From JBBQTQ01 sp038213135 (GTDB lineage: Bacteria > Actinomycetota > Thermoleophilia > Gaiellales > Gaiellaceae), in assembly GCA_038213135.1 (NCBI GenBank), contig JBBQTQ010000005.1, positions 1 through 48,254 of the forward strand: DNA of 48,254 nt, in the 5' to 3' direction. The notes under the pieces were generated by a model, which saw only the letters and a program-made list of their open reading frames with translations, was not told the DNA's origin and ran no database searches. Both the position numbers and the translations under genes were made by a program. This document shows positions 16,586-24,563 of this stretch, piece by piece; within the stretch, counting starts at the first letter, position 1; each line of letters opens with the position of its first letter.

Positions 16586-16847
16586 CGGCCGGACGCCGGA
16601 GAAGATCCGGCGCGAGATCGAGTCGGAGCGCGAGCAGCTCGCGGCCGCCGTCGAGGAGCTTCGCGGCGAGATCGACCTGCCCGCGAAGCTGCGCGGGAAG
16701 GCGCCGCTGCTCGTCGCCGGCGCGCTCGGCGCGGGCTTCTTCGTCGCGGGCGGCATTGGCGCGACGATGCGGCTACTCGCTCGCCGAGCTCGTGAGGGCC
16801 ACGAGCAGGCCCGCTTCGGCCGCTTCGCCCTTCTCGATCGCGACTGA
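16572..16847 (+). CDS. DUF3618-type protein
   Basis: 91 aa. The N-terminal segment RTPEKIRREIESEREQLAAAVEELRGEID is the characteristic DUF3618 helix (I-R-x-E-I-E-x-x-R-x-x-L). It is followed by a short link (LPAKLRGKAPLL) and one TM helix (VAGALGAGFFVAGGIGATMRLLA). It overlaps the holin-X gene by 14 nt and ends the three-gene membrane operon just before a bidirectional hairpin. Confidence 0.85.
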   Translation: MAGTNGRTPEKIRREIESEREQLAAAVEELRGEIDLPAKLRGKAPLLVAGALGAGFFVAGGIGATMRLLARRAREGHEQARFGRFALLDRD

Positions 16848-16858
16848 CCGAAGGCAGA

Positions 16859-16886
16859 GCGGGGCGACCGCCGTCGGCCGCCCCGC
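16859..16886. terminator. bidirectional hairpin between convergent genes
   Basis: GCGGGGCG and CGCCCCGC (8 bp, extended by CC/GG inside) lie 11 bp after the DUF3618 stop and 13 bp beyond the minus-strand LPFTG stop. There is no T tract. Shared transcription end by position. Confidence 0.5.
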
Positions 16887-16899
16887 CTGGGAGAAACTC

Positions 16900-18105
16900 C
16901 TAGTCCTGCCGGGCACTCATCCGGCGGAAGACGAGACCACCGCCGACGAGTGCAATCCCGGCCACGACGAACGGCAGCAGCGGGAGGCCGGTGAAGGGAA
17001 GGCTCGTCGCGGCCACGATGTGCAACAGGCCGCTACGCGCCGCCGGAGCCGGAGGCCGAAACCTCGACGCCGGGGGCACAAACGGTGCCGCGGTGGGCCT
17101 CGCCCTCGGCCCGCGGTGAGGCTTCGGCTTGGGCTTCGTTCGCGTGGTCGTGACCGACTGCACGCCGCTCGTCGCAGGCGGCGTGGCCGCTGAGACCGGG
17201 GCCGGCGAGGCCGCCGGAGTCGAACCGGCCGTGGCCGCGGGCGGAGACGACGGCGCCGTGGCCGCGGGCGGAGATGACTGGGCCGTGCCGCCGGCGACGG
17301 TCGTGGCAGGGGTCGATGCAGGTGCCGGCGAAGCCGGCTGGCCTGCCGGACACCCGCCCGCGGGCGCCGGGATGATGTCGTCCGCATGGCCGGCGTGCCC
17401 GTTGAGGCCATTGACGCTGATCGTGATCTCCACGTAGGGGTTCGTCGCCGAGCCGGTCGCATGGCAGATCGTGATCTTCCTCGGTTCCGGCGGTGCTGAC
17501 AGGGTGCTCGCGGGCGGTGCAGGCGCCGCGGGCGAGGCAGACGGACAGCCCCCGGCGGGCGCCGGGATGATGTCGTCGGCGTGGCCGCCATGGCCGTGGA
17601 GACCGTTCTCGCTGATCGTGATCTCGACGTAACCGCCGTTCCCGGTGGCGTGGCAGATCGTGATCTTCGGGGAAGGGCTCGCCTTGGGAGCCGGAGGCGA
17701 ATTTGCCGGAGGAGCGACCTCGGGGGGATGGTCGGTCTGGTGCTCGTCAGTCGCGCCGCGGTCGGACTTGCCGCTCCCACCCGCCCCGGACTTGCCGCTT
17801 TCACCGTGGGCGGACTTGCCGCCCGAGCCGCTCTCCGGCTTACCGCTCTCATCGGACTTGCCGCTTCCGCTGCCGTCGGGCTTGCTTTCAGCCGCCTGGG
17901 ACGCGCCGCCGTCGTGCTTGCCGATCTCGGCAGGTGAAGCGGGCGCGTTGACGTTGCCGCTGCCACTCGAGTCGGCCGGGGCCGCGCTCGCTGCAGGCGG
18001 GTTCCCCTTCCCGTCTCCCTTCCCATGATCGGCGCTTGCCTCGCCGGCTCCGAGGAGCGCACCGCAGAGTGCGGTGACTACGAAGATTCGTTGCTTGGTG
18101 TGCAT
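16900..18105 (-). CDS. LPFTG cell-wall anchored protein with His/Cys repeats
   Basis: 401-aa surface protein. The ATG at 18105 (MHTKQRIFVVTALCGALLGAGEASA) begins a signal peptide and follows AGGGAGAG. Next is a long Ser/Gly/Lys/Asp-rich low-complexity region (about residues 25-140, SGKSD/SGKPES type). Two tandem copies of a domain of about 45 aa follow: K-I-T-I-C-H-A-T-G, then YVEITIS-x-N-G-L-x-G-H-x-G-H-A-D-D-I-I-P-A-P-A-G-G-C. Each has two Cys and at least three His. A Pro/Ala/Thr-rich wall linker leads to the sorting signal LPFTG, a hydrophobic span and RRMSARQD. The paired Cys/His could bind metal or form disulfides (inference). It converges on the DUF3618 gene. Confidence 0.82.
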   Translation of the reverse strand: MHTKQRIFVVTALCGALLGAGEASADHGKGDGKGNPPAASAAPADSSGSGNVNAPASPAEIGKHDGGASQAAESKPDGSGSGKSDESGKPESGSGGKSAHGESGKSGAGGSGKSDRGATDEHQTDHPPEVAPPANSPPAPKASPSPKITICHATGNGGYVEITISENGLHGHGGHADDIIPAPAGGCPSASPAAPAPPASTLSAPPEPRKITICHATGSATNPYVEITISVNGLNGHAGHADDIIPAPAGGCPAGQPASPAPASTPATTVAGGTAQSSPPAATAPSSPPAATAGSTPAASPAPVSAATPPATSGVQSVTTTRTKPKPKPHRGPRARPTAAPFVPPASRFRPPAPAARSGLLHIVAATSLPFTGLPLLPFVVAGIALVGGGLVFRRMSARQD

Positions 18106-18171
18106 TCGGCTCTCCCTGAATCGCAGTGTGTCTGTGCTGGCATGCGCCCAGAACGAGAACCGCAAACCAAA

Positions 18172-18190
18172 AATCCCTCGAACGAGGGAT
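18172..18190 (-). promoter_or_regulatory. 19-nt palindrome (copy 2); also a pheT terminator candidate
   Basis: Identical to 13792-13810 over 19 nt. It lies 67 bp upstream of the LPFTG start at 18105 and 5 bp past the pheT stop. Read on the minus strand, the hairpin ATCCCTCG-TT-CGAGGGAT is followed by TTTTGGTTTG, so it can also serve as an intrinsic terminator for pheST. One site may do both jobs. Confidence 0.5.
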
Positions 18191-18195
18191 CGGCA

Positions 18196-20490
18196 TTATC
18201 CCCGCAAATCGGCTGAAAATCGCTCGGCCAGGACAGCGAGGATCCGGCTGCGATGCCCCGCGGCGTCCTCGTCCGTCAGCGTCCGTTCGGGCGACTGGAA
18301 CTCGACCCGGAACGCGATCGACTTCCTCCCCTCGGGAATCGGCGGCTCCCGGTAGTCGCTGAGGAACTTGATGTCCCGCAGCTCCTCCCCCGCGGCCTCC
18401 CGAGCTGCCGCGAACAGGTCGGCGGCGGGCACGGCGGCCTCCACGACGACCGCGATGTCCTGGCGCACGGGCGGGTACTGGCTCACCTCGCGGTAGACGC
18501 TCACGTCGGCCGCGCCTGCGTACAGCCGCTCGAGGTCGAGCTCGAACGCCGCCCAGCTGCCCTCCAGGCGACCCGGATGGAGCTCGCCGAACCAGCCCGC
18601 CTCGGTCTGCGCCGACTTGCCGGGATGGAGGAACATGGCCTTCGCCCGCTCGACTCGCAGCTCCGCCTTCAAGGCGGCGTACAGCGTCTCGACGATGCCC
18701 TTCGCGCGCCCGAAGCCGCCTTCGGCGACGCCGGTCAACTTGTAACGCTCTTCCGGTAGCTGACCGCCGCCCGGCAGGTAGACACGGGCGATCTCGAACA
18801 GCGCGATCGCCTCGTTGCCGGCGTCGAGGTTGTGTTGGGCGGCCTCGAGCAGGCTCGGCAGGAGCGTCGTGCGGAGGACGGCGTGGTCTGCGGAGAGCGG
18901 CTCCGGGAGACGCAGAGCCTGCGGATCGGGATCGTCGCGCACGAGGCTCGGCGTGTAGACCTCGGCGAACCCCGCCCCGACGAGCACGTCCTCGCAGAGG
19001 CGGCGCAGCCGCTGGTCGCGCTTCAGCCGCCCGAACATCTCGCGCCGGACCGGCAACGTGAACGGCACCCGATCCAGCCCGTGGATCCGGGCGACCTCTT
19101 CGATCACGTCGGCCTCGCGCGTCACGTCGCGGGCGCGCCAGGTCGGGACGGTGACGACACCGCCGTTGTTCGCCTCGAAGCCGAGCCGCTCGAGCAGTCG
19201 CGTCTGCTCGGTGCTCGAGATCGAGAGGCCGGTGAGCGCTTCCGTCCGCTCCGCCCGCAGCCGCGTCACGGGACGCACGGGCAGGTCGCCCTGGACGTCG
19301 ACGTCGCCCGTCCAGCGGGCACCCGTCAGCTCGACGAGCAGCTGGCTCGCGTAGCGCGCGGCCTGCTCTGCGAGGTACGGATCGACGCCCTTCTCCCAGC
19401 GACCCGAGCCCTCTGTCCGCAGCGGCAGCCGCTCCGAGGAGCGCAGGATCCCGACCGGCTCGAAGTTCGCCACCTCGAGCAGGAGCTCGGTCGTCGCCTC
19501 GTCGACCTCGCTGTTCTCGGAGCCCATGATCCCCGCGATTGCGACCGCGCGCTCGCCGTCGGCGATCACGAGATCGGCAGGGTCGAGCCGCCGCTCCTCG
19601 CCGTCGAGGGTTCGGAGCACTTCGCCCACGCGCGCGCGGCGGACGACGATCTTGCTGCCCGCGAGCTTCGAGTAGTCGAAGGCGTGCAGGGGGTTGCCGA
19701 GCGCGAGCATCACATAGTTCGTCACGTCGACCGCGTTCGAGATCGGCCGCATGCCGGCCGCGAGCAGGCGGGCGCGCAGCCAGGCCGGGGAAGGCTCGAT
19801 CCGGACGCCGCGGAAGAGCCGCGCGAGGTAGCGCGGACAGCCGCCGAGGTCCTCGACCTGGACGTTCACGAACTCGTCGCCCGAGCGCTCGGGGTCGCGC
19901 CCGGGCGGCGGCGCGAGCTCCGTGCCGTAGAGCGCGGCGACCTCCCTGGCGATCCCGTAGATCGCGAGCAGGTCGGGCCGGTTGCCCGTCAACTCGACCT
20001 CGAGGACGTCCTCGCCGAGCGGCAGGACGTCCGCGAGCGGCGTCCCCGGTGCGTGCGGTTCCTGCAGGACGAGGATGCCGCTGTGGTCTGCACCGAGCTC
20101 GAGCTCGCGCTCGGAGAGGATCATCCCGTCCGAGACCGTTCCGCGCAGCTTCGCCTGCTCGAGCCGCCGGCCGTCCGGGAGCACCGCGCCCGGCAGCGCG
20201 ATCGCGACCGTCGCGCCGGCTCCGAAGTTCCAGGCGCCGCAGACGACCTGCCGCGGCTCGGGCTCGCCGACGTCGACCTTGCAGAGCTGCAGGCGGTCCG
20301 CGTTCGGATGCTTGCCGGCCGCGAGCACCCGGCCGACGCGATACAGGTCGAGGTTGCCGTCGACGTCCGAGACGCCGCGGCGGAGGATCCGCTTCACCTC
20401 GCAGGTGGCGATCGAAAGGCGTTCGGCGAGCTCCGCCGGCGACGCCTCGAAGCGCACGTACTCGCGCAGCCAGTCCAACGGGACGAGCAT
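18196..20490 (-). CDS. pheT: phenylalanine--tRNA ligase beta subunit
   Basis: 764 aa, normal for bacterial PheT. The ATG at 20490 (MLVPLDWLREYV) overlaps the pheS stop by one base (TGATG). Features: N-terminal MLVPLDWLREYVRF; EMAP-type tRNA-binding domain (GRVLAAGKHPNADRLQLCKVDVGEPEPRQVVCGAWNF, about 45-85); B3/B4 domain with LTGNRPDLLAIYGIAREVAALYGTEL and the NAVDVTNYVMLALGNPLHAFDY/LAGIMGS-type region; B5 domain; core domain; and C-terminal ferredoxin-fold anticodon-binding domain (QYPPVRQDIAVVVEAAVPAADL). It forms the alpha2-beta2 enzyme with PheS that charges tRNA-Phe. Confidence 0.96.
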   Translation of the reverse strand: MLVPLDWLREYVRFEASPAELAERLSIATCEVKRILRRGVSDVDGNLDLYRVGRVLAAGKHPNADRLQLCKVDVGEPEPRQVVCGAWNFGAGATVAIALPGAVLPDGRRLEQAKLRGTVSDGMILSERELELGADHSGILVLQEPHAPGTPLADVLPLGEDVLEVELTGNRPDLLAIYGIAREVAALYGTELAPPPGRDPERSGDEFVNVQVEDLGGCPRYLARLFRGVRIEPSPAWLRARLLAAGMRPISNAVDVTNYVMLALGNPLHAFDYSKLAGSKIVVRRARVGEVLRTLDGEERRLDPADLVIADGERAVAIAGIMGSENSEVDEATTELLLEVANFEPVGILRSSERLPLRTEGSGRWEKGVDPYLAEQAARYASQLLVELTGARWTGDVDVQGDLPVRPVTRLRAERTEALTGLSISSTEQTRLLERLGFEANNGGVVTVPTWRARDVTREADVIEEVARIHGLDRVPFTLPVRREMFGRLKRDQRLRRLCEDVLVGAGFAEVYTPSLVRDDPDPQALRLPEPLSADHAVLRTTLLPSLLEAAQHNLDAGNEAIALFEIARVYLPGGGQLPEERYKLTGVAEGGFGRAKGIVETLYAALKAELRVERAKAMFLHPGKSAQTEAGWFGELHPGRLEGSWAAFELDLERLYAGAADVSVYREVSQYPPVRQDIAVVVEAAVPAADLFAAAREAAGEELRDIKFLSDYREPPIPEGRKSIAFRVEFQSPERTLTDEDAAGHRSRILAVLAERFSADLRG

Positions 20491-21485
20491 CAGAACTGCC
20501 TCAGCAGCCGCAGGTCGTTCTGCCAGAGCAGGCGGACGTCCGGAACGCCGTGCCGGAGCTGCGCAGAGCGCTCGAGGCCGCAGCCGAACGCGAACCCCGT
20601 GAACTCCTCCGGATCGATCCCGCACCACTCGAGGACGGCAGGGTCGACCATGCCCGAGCCTCCCATCTCGATCCAGCCGGAGTGCTTGCACACCGCGCAG
20701 CCCTCGCCGCCGCAGAGGAAGCAGGAGACATCCGGCTCCATCGAGGGCTCCGTGAACGGGAAGTAGTGCGTCCGGAAGCGCACGGCGCGGTCCTCGCCGT
20801 AGAGGGCGCGCATCACGTGGAGCAGCGTCCCCTTCAGGTCGGCGAGCGAGATCCCGCGGTCGACGGCGAGGCCCTCGAACTGGAGGAAGACCGGGAAATG
20901 GGTCGGGTCGATCGCGTCACGCCGGTAGACCCGGCCGATCGAGACCATGTAGATCGGCGGCTTCCGCGTCTGCATCACATGGATCTGCGACGGCGAGGTC
21001 TCCGTGCGCAGGAGCGTGTCGTCGGTGAGGTAGAGCGACTGGCGGCGCGAGCGGGCCGGGTGCCAGGCCGGGAAGTTGAGCGCGTCGAAGTTGTCGGTGA
21101 CGGTCTCGACCTCGCGGTCGTCGATCACCTCGTAGCCGAGCCCCAGGAAGATGTCCTCGACCTCGCGCCGGATCTGGGTGATCAGATGCAGGTGGCCGCG
21201 GGGCGAGGCCTCGCCGGGCAGCGTCACGTCGACCGACTCCTCGCGGAGGCTGTGCTCGAGCGCTGCGCCGGTCAGCTCGTTGTAGCGGGCGGCGACCGCG
21301 CCTTCGAGCCGCTCCCGCAGCTCGTTCAGCGCCATGCCGCTCTCGCGGTCGCGGATCTCGCGGAGCGCCTGCTTCAGGTCGCTCTTGCGGCCGAGGAAGC
21401 GGACGCGGGCCTCGTCGAGCTGCCCGAGGTCGGCCGCGGCCGCGATCGCGCTCAGCGCATCGTTCTCGAGGGCGTTCGCGTCCAT
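20490..21485 (-). CDS. pheS: phenylalanine--tRNA ligase alpha subunit
   Basis: 331 aa, from the ATG at 21485 (MDANALENDALSAI). It has an N-terminal coiled coil (to about residue 90), then the class II catalytic core: motif 1 region HLHLITQIRREVEDIFLGLGYEV, motif 2 TETSPSQIHVMQTRKPPIYMVSIGRVYRRDAIDPTHFPVFLQFEGL, and motif 3 GFAFGCGLERSAQLRHGVPDVRLLWQNDLRLLRQF. It catalyses Phe activation and transfer together with PheT, to which it is translationally coupled. The gene upstream is the membrane protein at 21503, 17 bp away, so all three may share a transcript. Confidence 0.96.
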   Translation of the reverse strand: MDANALENDALSAIAAAADLGQLDEARVRFLGRKSDLKQALREIRDRESGMALNELRERLEGAVAARYNELTGAALEHSLREESVDVTLPGEASPRGHLHLITQIRREVEDIFLGLGYEVIDDREVETVTDNFDALNFPAWHPARSRRQSLYLTDDTLLRTETSPSQIHVMQTRKPPIYMVSIGRVYRRDAIDPTHFPVFLQFEGLAVDRGISLADLKGTLLHVMRALYGEDRAVRFRTHYFPFTEPSMEPDVSCFLCGGEGCAVCKHSGWIEMGGSGMVDPAVLEWCGIDPEEFTGFAFGCGLERSAQLRHGVPDVRLLWQNDLRLLRQF

Positions 21486-21502
21486 CGCTCGACTGTATCG
21501 GG

Positions 21503-23806
21503 TCAGCGAACGGCTTCGACCCAATCCAGGCGGCGCCCGCAGAGGGAGCGTGCGCGCGCGGCCGGGACGCGGATCAGCAGCGGGTCGTCGGTGTCCGAGC
21601 TGACGGCGACCGGCCCGAGCGGGAACGGCGTGCCGTCGCTGCCGGGGTGGAGATCGGGCCCGGAGTAGTGGAGGAGGAGCTCGTGCTTCCCGGCCGCGAG
21701 TTGCACCGTGCCGAGCTGCTGCCACTGGCCGATGTTGTTCAGCACCGCGCGCGCCTCGCCGACGTGCTTGCCGTCGATCGCCGCGTGCAGGTCGCCGCGC
21801 CAGGAGCCGCCGACCCAGAGCTCGTGCGGGCCGCCGGCCGAGTCGAACGTCCCCTTGAAGTTCGTCTCCGTCGCGGGCTCGACGATCGAGCCGAGGATCG
21901 TCACTGCGGCGCGGGGCGCGGCGACGAGCGGCCCCTTGCGAGCGAGCGCGAGCACGTCGGAGCAGCGCGGGATCGCGCCGGGCTGCAGCGAGTCGCCGAG
22001 CGCCAGGTGGTCGATCGTGGCGGTCACCTTGGGCGGCCGCTGCCAGACCTCGTAGTACTGGCCCCGGTAGACGAGGTTGAAGACCGACGGGGGTCGGCTC
22101 TCGCTCGGCGAGCGGCGGAGGACGAGCGTCCGATAGACGAGTACTGAGGCGATCTGGAACCGGTCGAGGTCCGCGTACTGCGCCTTTTCGAGGATCGTGC
22201 CGTTGCTCAGGTACACCGGGCGCACGCGCAGCTCGGACGCGCCCTCGGCTTCGAGTGAGCGCAGGAAGTGCCTGGCTCCGTAGGGCTGAAACTCCGTCAT
22301 CAGGGCCGGGCCGTCACCGGCGAAGCGCTTGCCGATTCCTTCCAGCTCGGCCAGCTGTCCGCGCGGCGCGAGCCAGACGTCGCGGTACGCCAGCACGTTA
22401 GACCAGAGCACGCCGCCGGCGATCAGCATGGCGACGACAGCAGCCAGCGGACTCGGGATTGCGGCGATCCCGATCGCCGCAAGCAGGAGCAGCGCGGGTG
22501 ACGCGGTCGCGAACGCCTTCGCGCCGAGCCACGGCGAGCCGACACCCGCGAAGACGGCACAGCCGAGCGCCGCCGAGGCCGCGTAGACGAGCGGCCCGGG
22601 CGCGCGCCGCACCGCCGCGAGCGCGAATCCGCCGACCGAGGCGAGAATCGCCAGGGCGACGAGCAGGTAGGCGAGCGCGGCGTGCGACGGGTCGAACCGG
22701 AAATCCCCCGCCGGCCAGATGCCGAACAACTGCAGCGGACTCAAGGCGTGCGCGAGGTTCCCGAGCTCGCTGCCGCTCGTGAGCACGTCGCGGTTCCCGC
22801 CGCGAAGGAACTGCCCTACCGTCAGCCACGCCGGCGTCGCGAGCACTCCGAACGTCGCGAACGCACTTAGTAACACTGTGTTACTTGCTCCCGGGCAGGC
22901 GCTACGAACCGTTCCAGCACTTTGTGACACTGTGTTACTTGATCTTCGGAGCGTCGCCACCGCCACCGCGAGAGCGGCGGGCAGGAGCCAGATCGCACCC
23001 GCCGGGCTGAGCACGTCGAGAGTCGCCGCCGCCACGACCGCCAGCGCGATGAGGCCCCGCTCCGCCACGAGCGCCGCTGCGAGCGCCACCAGCACCGCCG
23101 CGGCGAGCTCCTTCACACCGCTCCAGAGCGAGTACCCGTAGAGCAGCGCCGGCTGCGCCGCGACGAACACCGCCAGGCCACGCACCCACGACGAGCGGAA
23201 GAACGGCCGCGCAAGTGACCACAGGCACAGCGACAGCGCCGCCCCGAGAAACGCCAGGTACGGCTGGAAGAGCCAAGCCGAGTCCTGCAGCAGCAGCTTG
23301 TGCCCGACCCCGAGCGGCAGGAACGAGCCGAGCGGATACCCGTGCGCGAGATTCACGTCGAGCACCCGCTGATAGGTCGAAGGGGCAAGCCCCGCGAGGT
23401 CGCGGCCGTGATCCATCACCCGGTCGGTCATCGCCAGGAAGCTCGCGGTGTCGTCGAGCGTGATGTACCCGGCGAACGTGGCCTGCCCGGACAACACGAC
23501 CGGCGCCGCGTAGACCGCGAACACGGCCACCGCCACTCCGACAGGCCACCACTCCAGCTGCTCCGTCCGTCGCCGCGAGAGCACGAAGCCCGCGAAGGCG
23601 AGCACGACCACCACCGGCGTCGCGGCCCGCGCCGTCGCTCCCCACGCCGTGACGATCGCCGCCACGACGATCACCCCGGCCAGCCCCACCGGCACGAGCA
23701 ACGCGCCGCGCAGTGGCCCGACGACCCGCTCGAGCAGCAGCCCGCACCCGAGCGAGAGCAGCGCCAGCACGAGCGGGAAGACCACCCAGCAGACGAGCAG
23801 CGCCAC
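21503..23806 (-). CDS. large multi-spanning membrane protein, glycosyltransferase-C-like
   Basis: 767 aa. There are about 12 hydrophobic helices in the first 500 residues and a soluble C-terminal part of about 250 aa rich in beta strands (ATIDHLALGDSLQPGAIPRCSDVLALARKG...ELWVGGSWRGDLHAAIDGKHVGEARAVLNN), which looks like a periplasmic carbohydrate-binding-type sandwich. An early loop ITLDDTASFLAMTDRVMDHGRDL contains adjacent Asp residues like those of GT-C lipid-linked sugar transferases. The family is a suggestion only. An in-frame pair of palindromic repeats interrupts residues of about 288-315. It lies 17 bp upstream of pheS on the same strand and 40 bp from the divergent methyltransferase. 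Confidence 0.75.
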   Translation of the reverse strand: MALLVCWVVFPLVLALLSLGCGLLLERVVGPLRGALLVPVGLAGVIVVAAIVTAWGATARAATPVVVVLAFAGFVLSRRRTEQLEWWPVGVAVAVFAVYAAPVVLSGQATFAGYITLDDTASFLAMTDRVMDHGRDLAGLAPSTYQRVLDVNLAHGYPLGSFLPLGVGHKLLLQDSAWLFQPYLAFLGAALSLCLWSLARPFFRSSWVRGLAVFVAAQPALLYGYSLWSGVKELAAAVLVALAAALVAERGLIALAVVAAATLDVLSPAGAIWLLPAALAVAVATLRRSSNTVSQSAGTVRSACPGASNTVLLSAFATFGVLATPAWLTVGQFLRGGNRDVLTSGSELGNLAHALSPLQLFGIWPAGDFRFDPSHAALAYLLVALAILASVGGFALAAVRRAPGPLVYAASAALGCAVFAGVGSPWLGAKAFATASPALLLLAAIGIAAIPSPLAAVVAMLIAGGVLWSNVLAYRDVWLAPRGQLAELEGIGKRFAGDGPALMTEFQPYGARHFLRSLEAEGASELRVRPVYLSNGTILEKAQYADLDRFQIASVLVYRTLVLRRSPSESRPPSVFNLVYRGQYYEVWQRPPKVTATIDHLALGDSLQPGAIPRCSDVLALARKGPLVAAPRAAVTILGSIVEPATETNFKGTFDSAGGPHELWVGGSWRGDLHAAIDGKHVGEARAVLNNIGQWQQLGTVQLAAGKHELLLHYSGPDLHPGSDGTPFPLGPVAVSSDTDDPLLIRVPAARARSLCGRRLDWVEAVR
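22863..22944. repeat. paired palindromic repeat inserted in frame in a membrane-protein gene
   Basis: Two 28-nt copies (22863-22890 and 22917-22944) agree at 25 of 28 positions. Their starts are 54 nt apart, a multiple of three. Each holds the near-palindrome AGTAACAC-T-GTGTTACT or its GTGACAC variant. The segment is visibly AT-richer than its surroundings and encodes S-N-T-V-S-Q...S-N-T-V-L-L-S. It looks like a small mobile palindromic element tolerated in frame. Confidence 0.6.
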
Positions 23807-23846
23807 GCGCTCAGGCTACGCGGGGCCGCGGACTATCATCGCCGCG

Positions 23847-24554
23847 TTGGAGACCTACGACGCGATCGCCGCGCTCTACGACCCGTGGAGCCGCAGCGTC
23901 ACGGAGGACATCCCCTTTTACGTCGCCGAGGCCCGCGCCGCCGCCCCGGGACCGATCGTCGAGCTGGGCGTCGGCACCGGCAGGATCGCGGTCGCGGTCG
24001 CAGCCGAGGGGATCGACGTGATCGGCGTCGACACCTCGCCGGCGATGCTCGCGATCTGCCGCGAGCGCGCAGAGCTCGCGGGCGTCGCGGACCGCCTCGA
24101 CCTCCGCCTCGGTGACCTGCGCACGCCGCCCGTGACGGAGCGCGTCCACCTCGTCACCTGTCCGTTCCGCGCCTACCTCCACCTGCGGAGCGACGACGAG
24201 CGCCGCGGGGCCCTCCGCGCCGCCCACGACCTGCTCGAGCCAGGCGGACGGCTCGTCTTCGACGTCTTCGCTCCGAGCGCCGAGGACATCGCCGAGACGC
24301 ACGCTCGCTGGCTCGAGCGCGAGCCCGGAATCCACGAGCGCGCGCTCTGGGACGAGCAGGCGAGGACGCTGACCCTTTCGGTGGCGGGCCCCGGCGGCGG
24401 GGGCACGATGTGCCTCGCCTGGATCTCGCCGGCCGAGTGGCGGGCGCTGCTCGAGGAAGCCGGCTTCGCCGTCGAGGCCTGCTATGGCTGGTTCGACCGC
24501 TCCCCCCACCGCGGCGGCGAGGACACCGTTTGGATCGCGCGCCGACTGTTGTAG
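23847..24554 (+). CDS. class I SAM-dependent methyltransferase
   Basis: 235 aa. The start is taken at TTG 23847 (METYDAIAALYDPWS), because 66 upstream residues of the open frame lie antisense to the membrane gene and look non-coding. SAM-binding motif I is PIVELGVGTGRIAVAVA, followed by the acidic end of beta 2 in VIGVDTSPAMLAICRERA, motif II in RLDLRLGDLRTP, and the post-motif LVTCPFRAYLHLRSDDERRGALRAAHDLLEPGGRLVFDVFAPS. The substrate is unknown. It is divergent from the membrane protein (40 bp) and 9 bp ahead of lemA. Confidence 0.88.
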   Translation: METYDAIAALYDPWSRSVTEDIPFYVAEARAAAPGPIVELGVGTGRIAVAVAAEGIDVIGVDTSPAMLAICRERAELAGVADRLDLRLGDLRTPPVTERVHLVTCPFRAYLHLRSDDERRGALRAAHDLLEPGGRLVFDVFAPSAEDIAETHARWLEREPGIHERALWDEQARTLTLSVAGPGGGGTMCLAWISPAEWRALLEEAGFAVEACYGWFDRSPHRGGEDTVWIARRLL

Positions 24555-24563
24555 GGTTCCGGC

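Noticed and set aside
16184..16847. Holin-family gene as a prophage sign
   Set aside because: The family is Actinobacterial Holin-X, chromosomal; no phage structural, lysis or integrase genes nearby.
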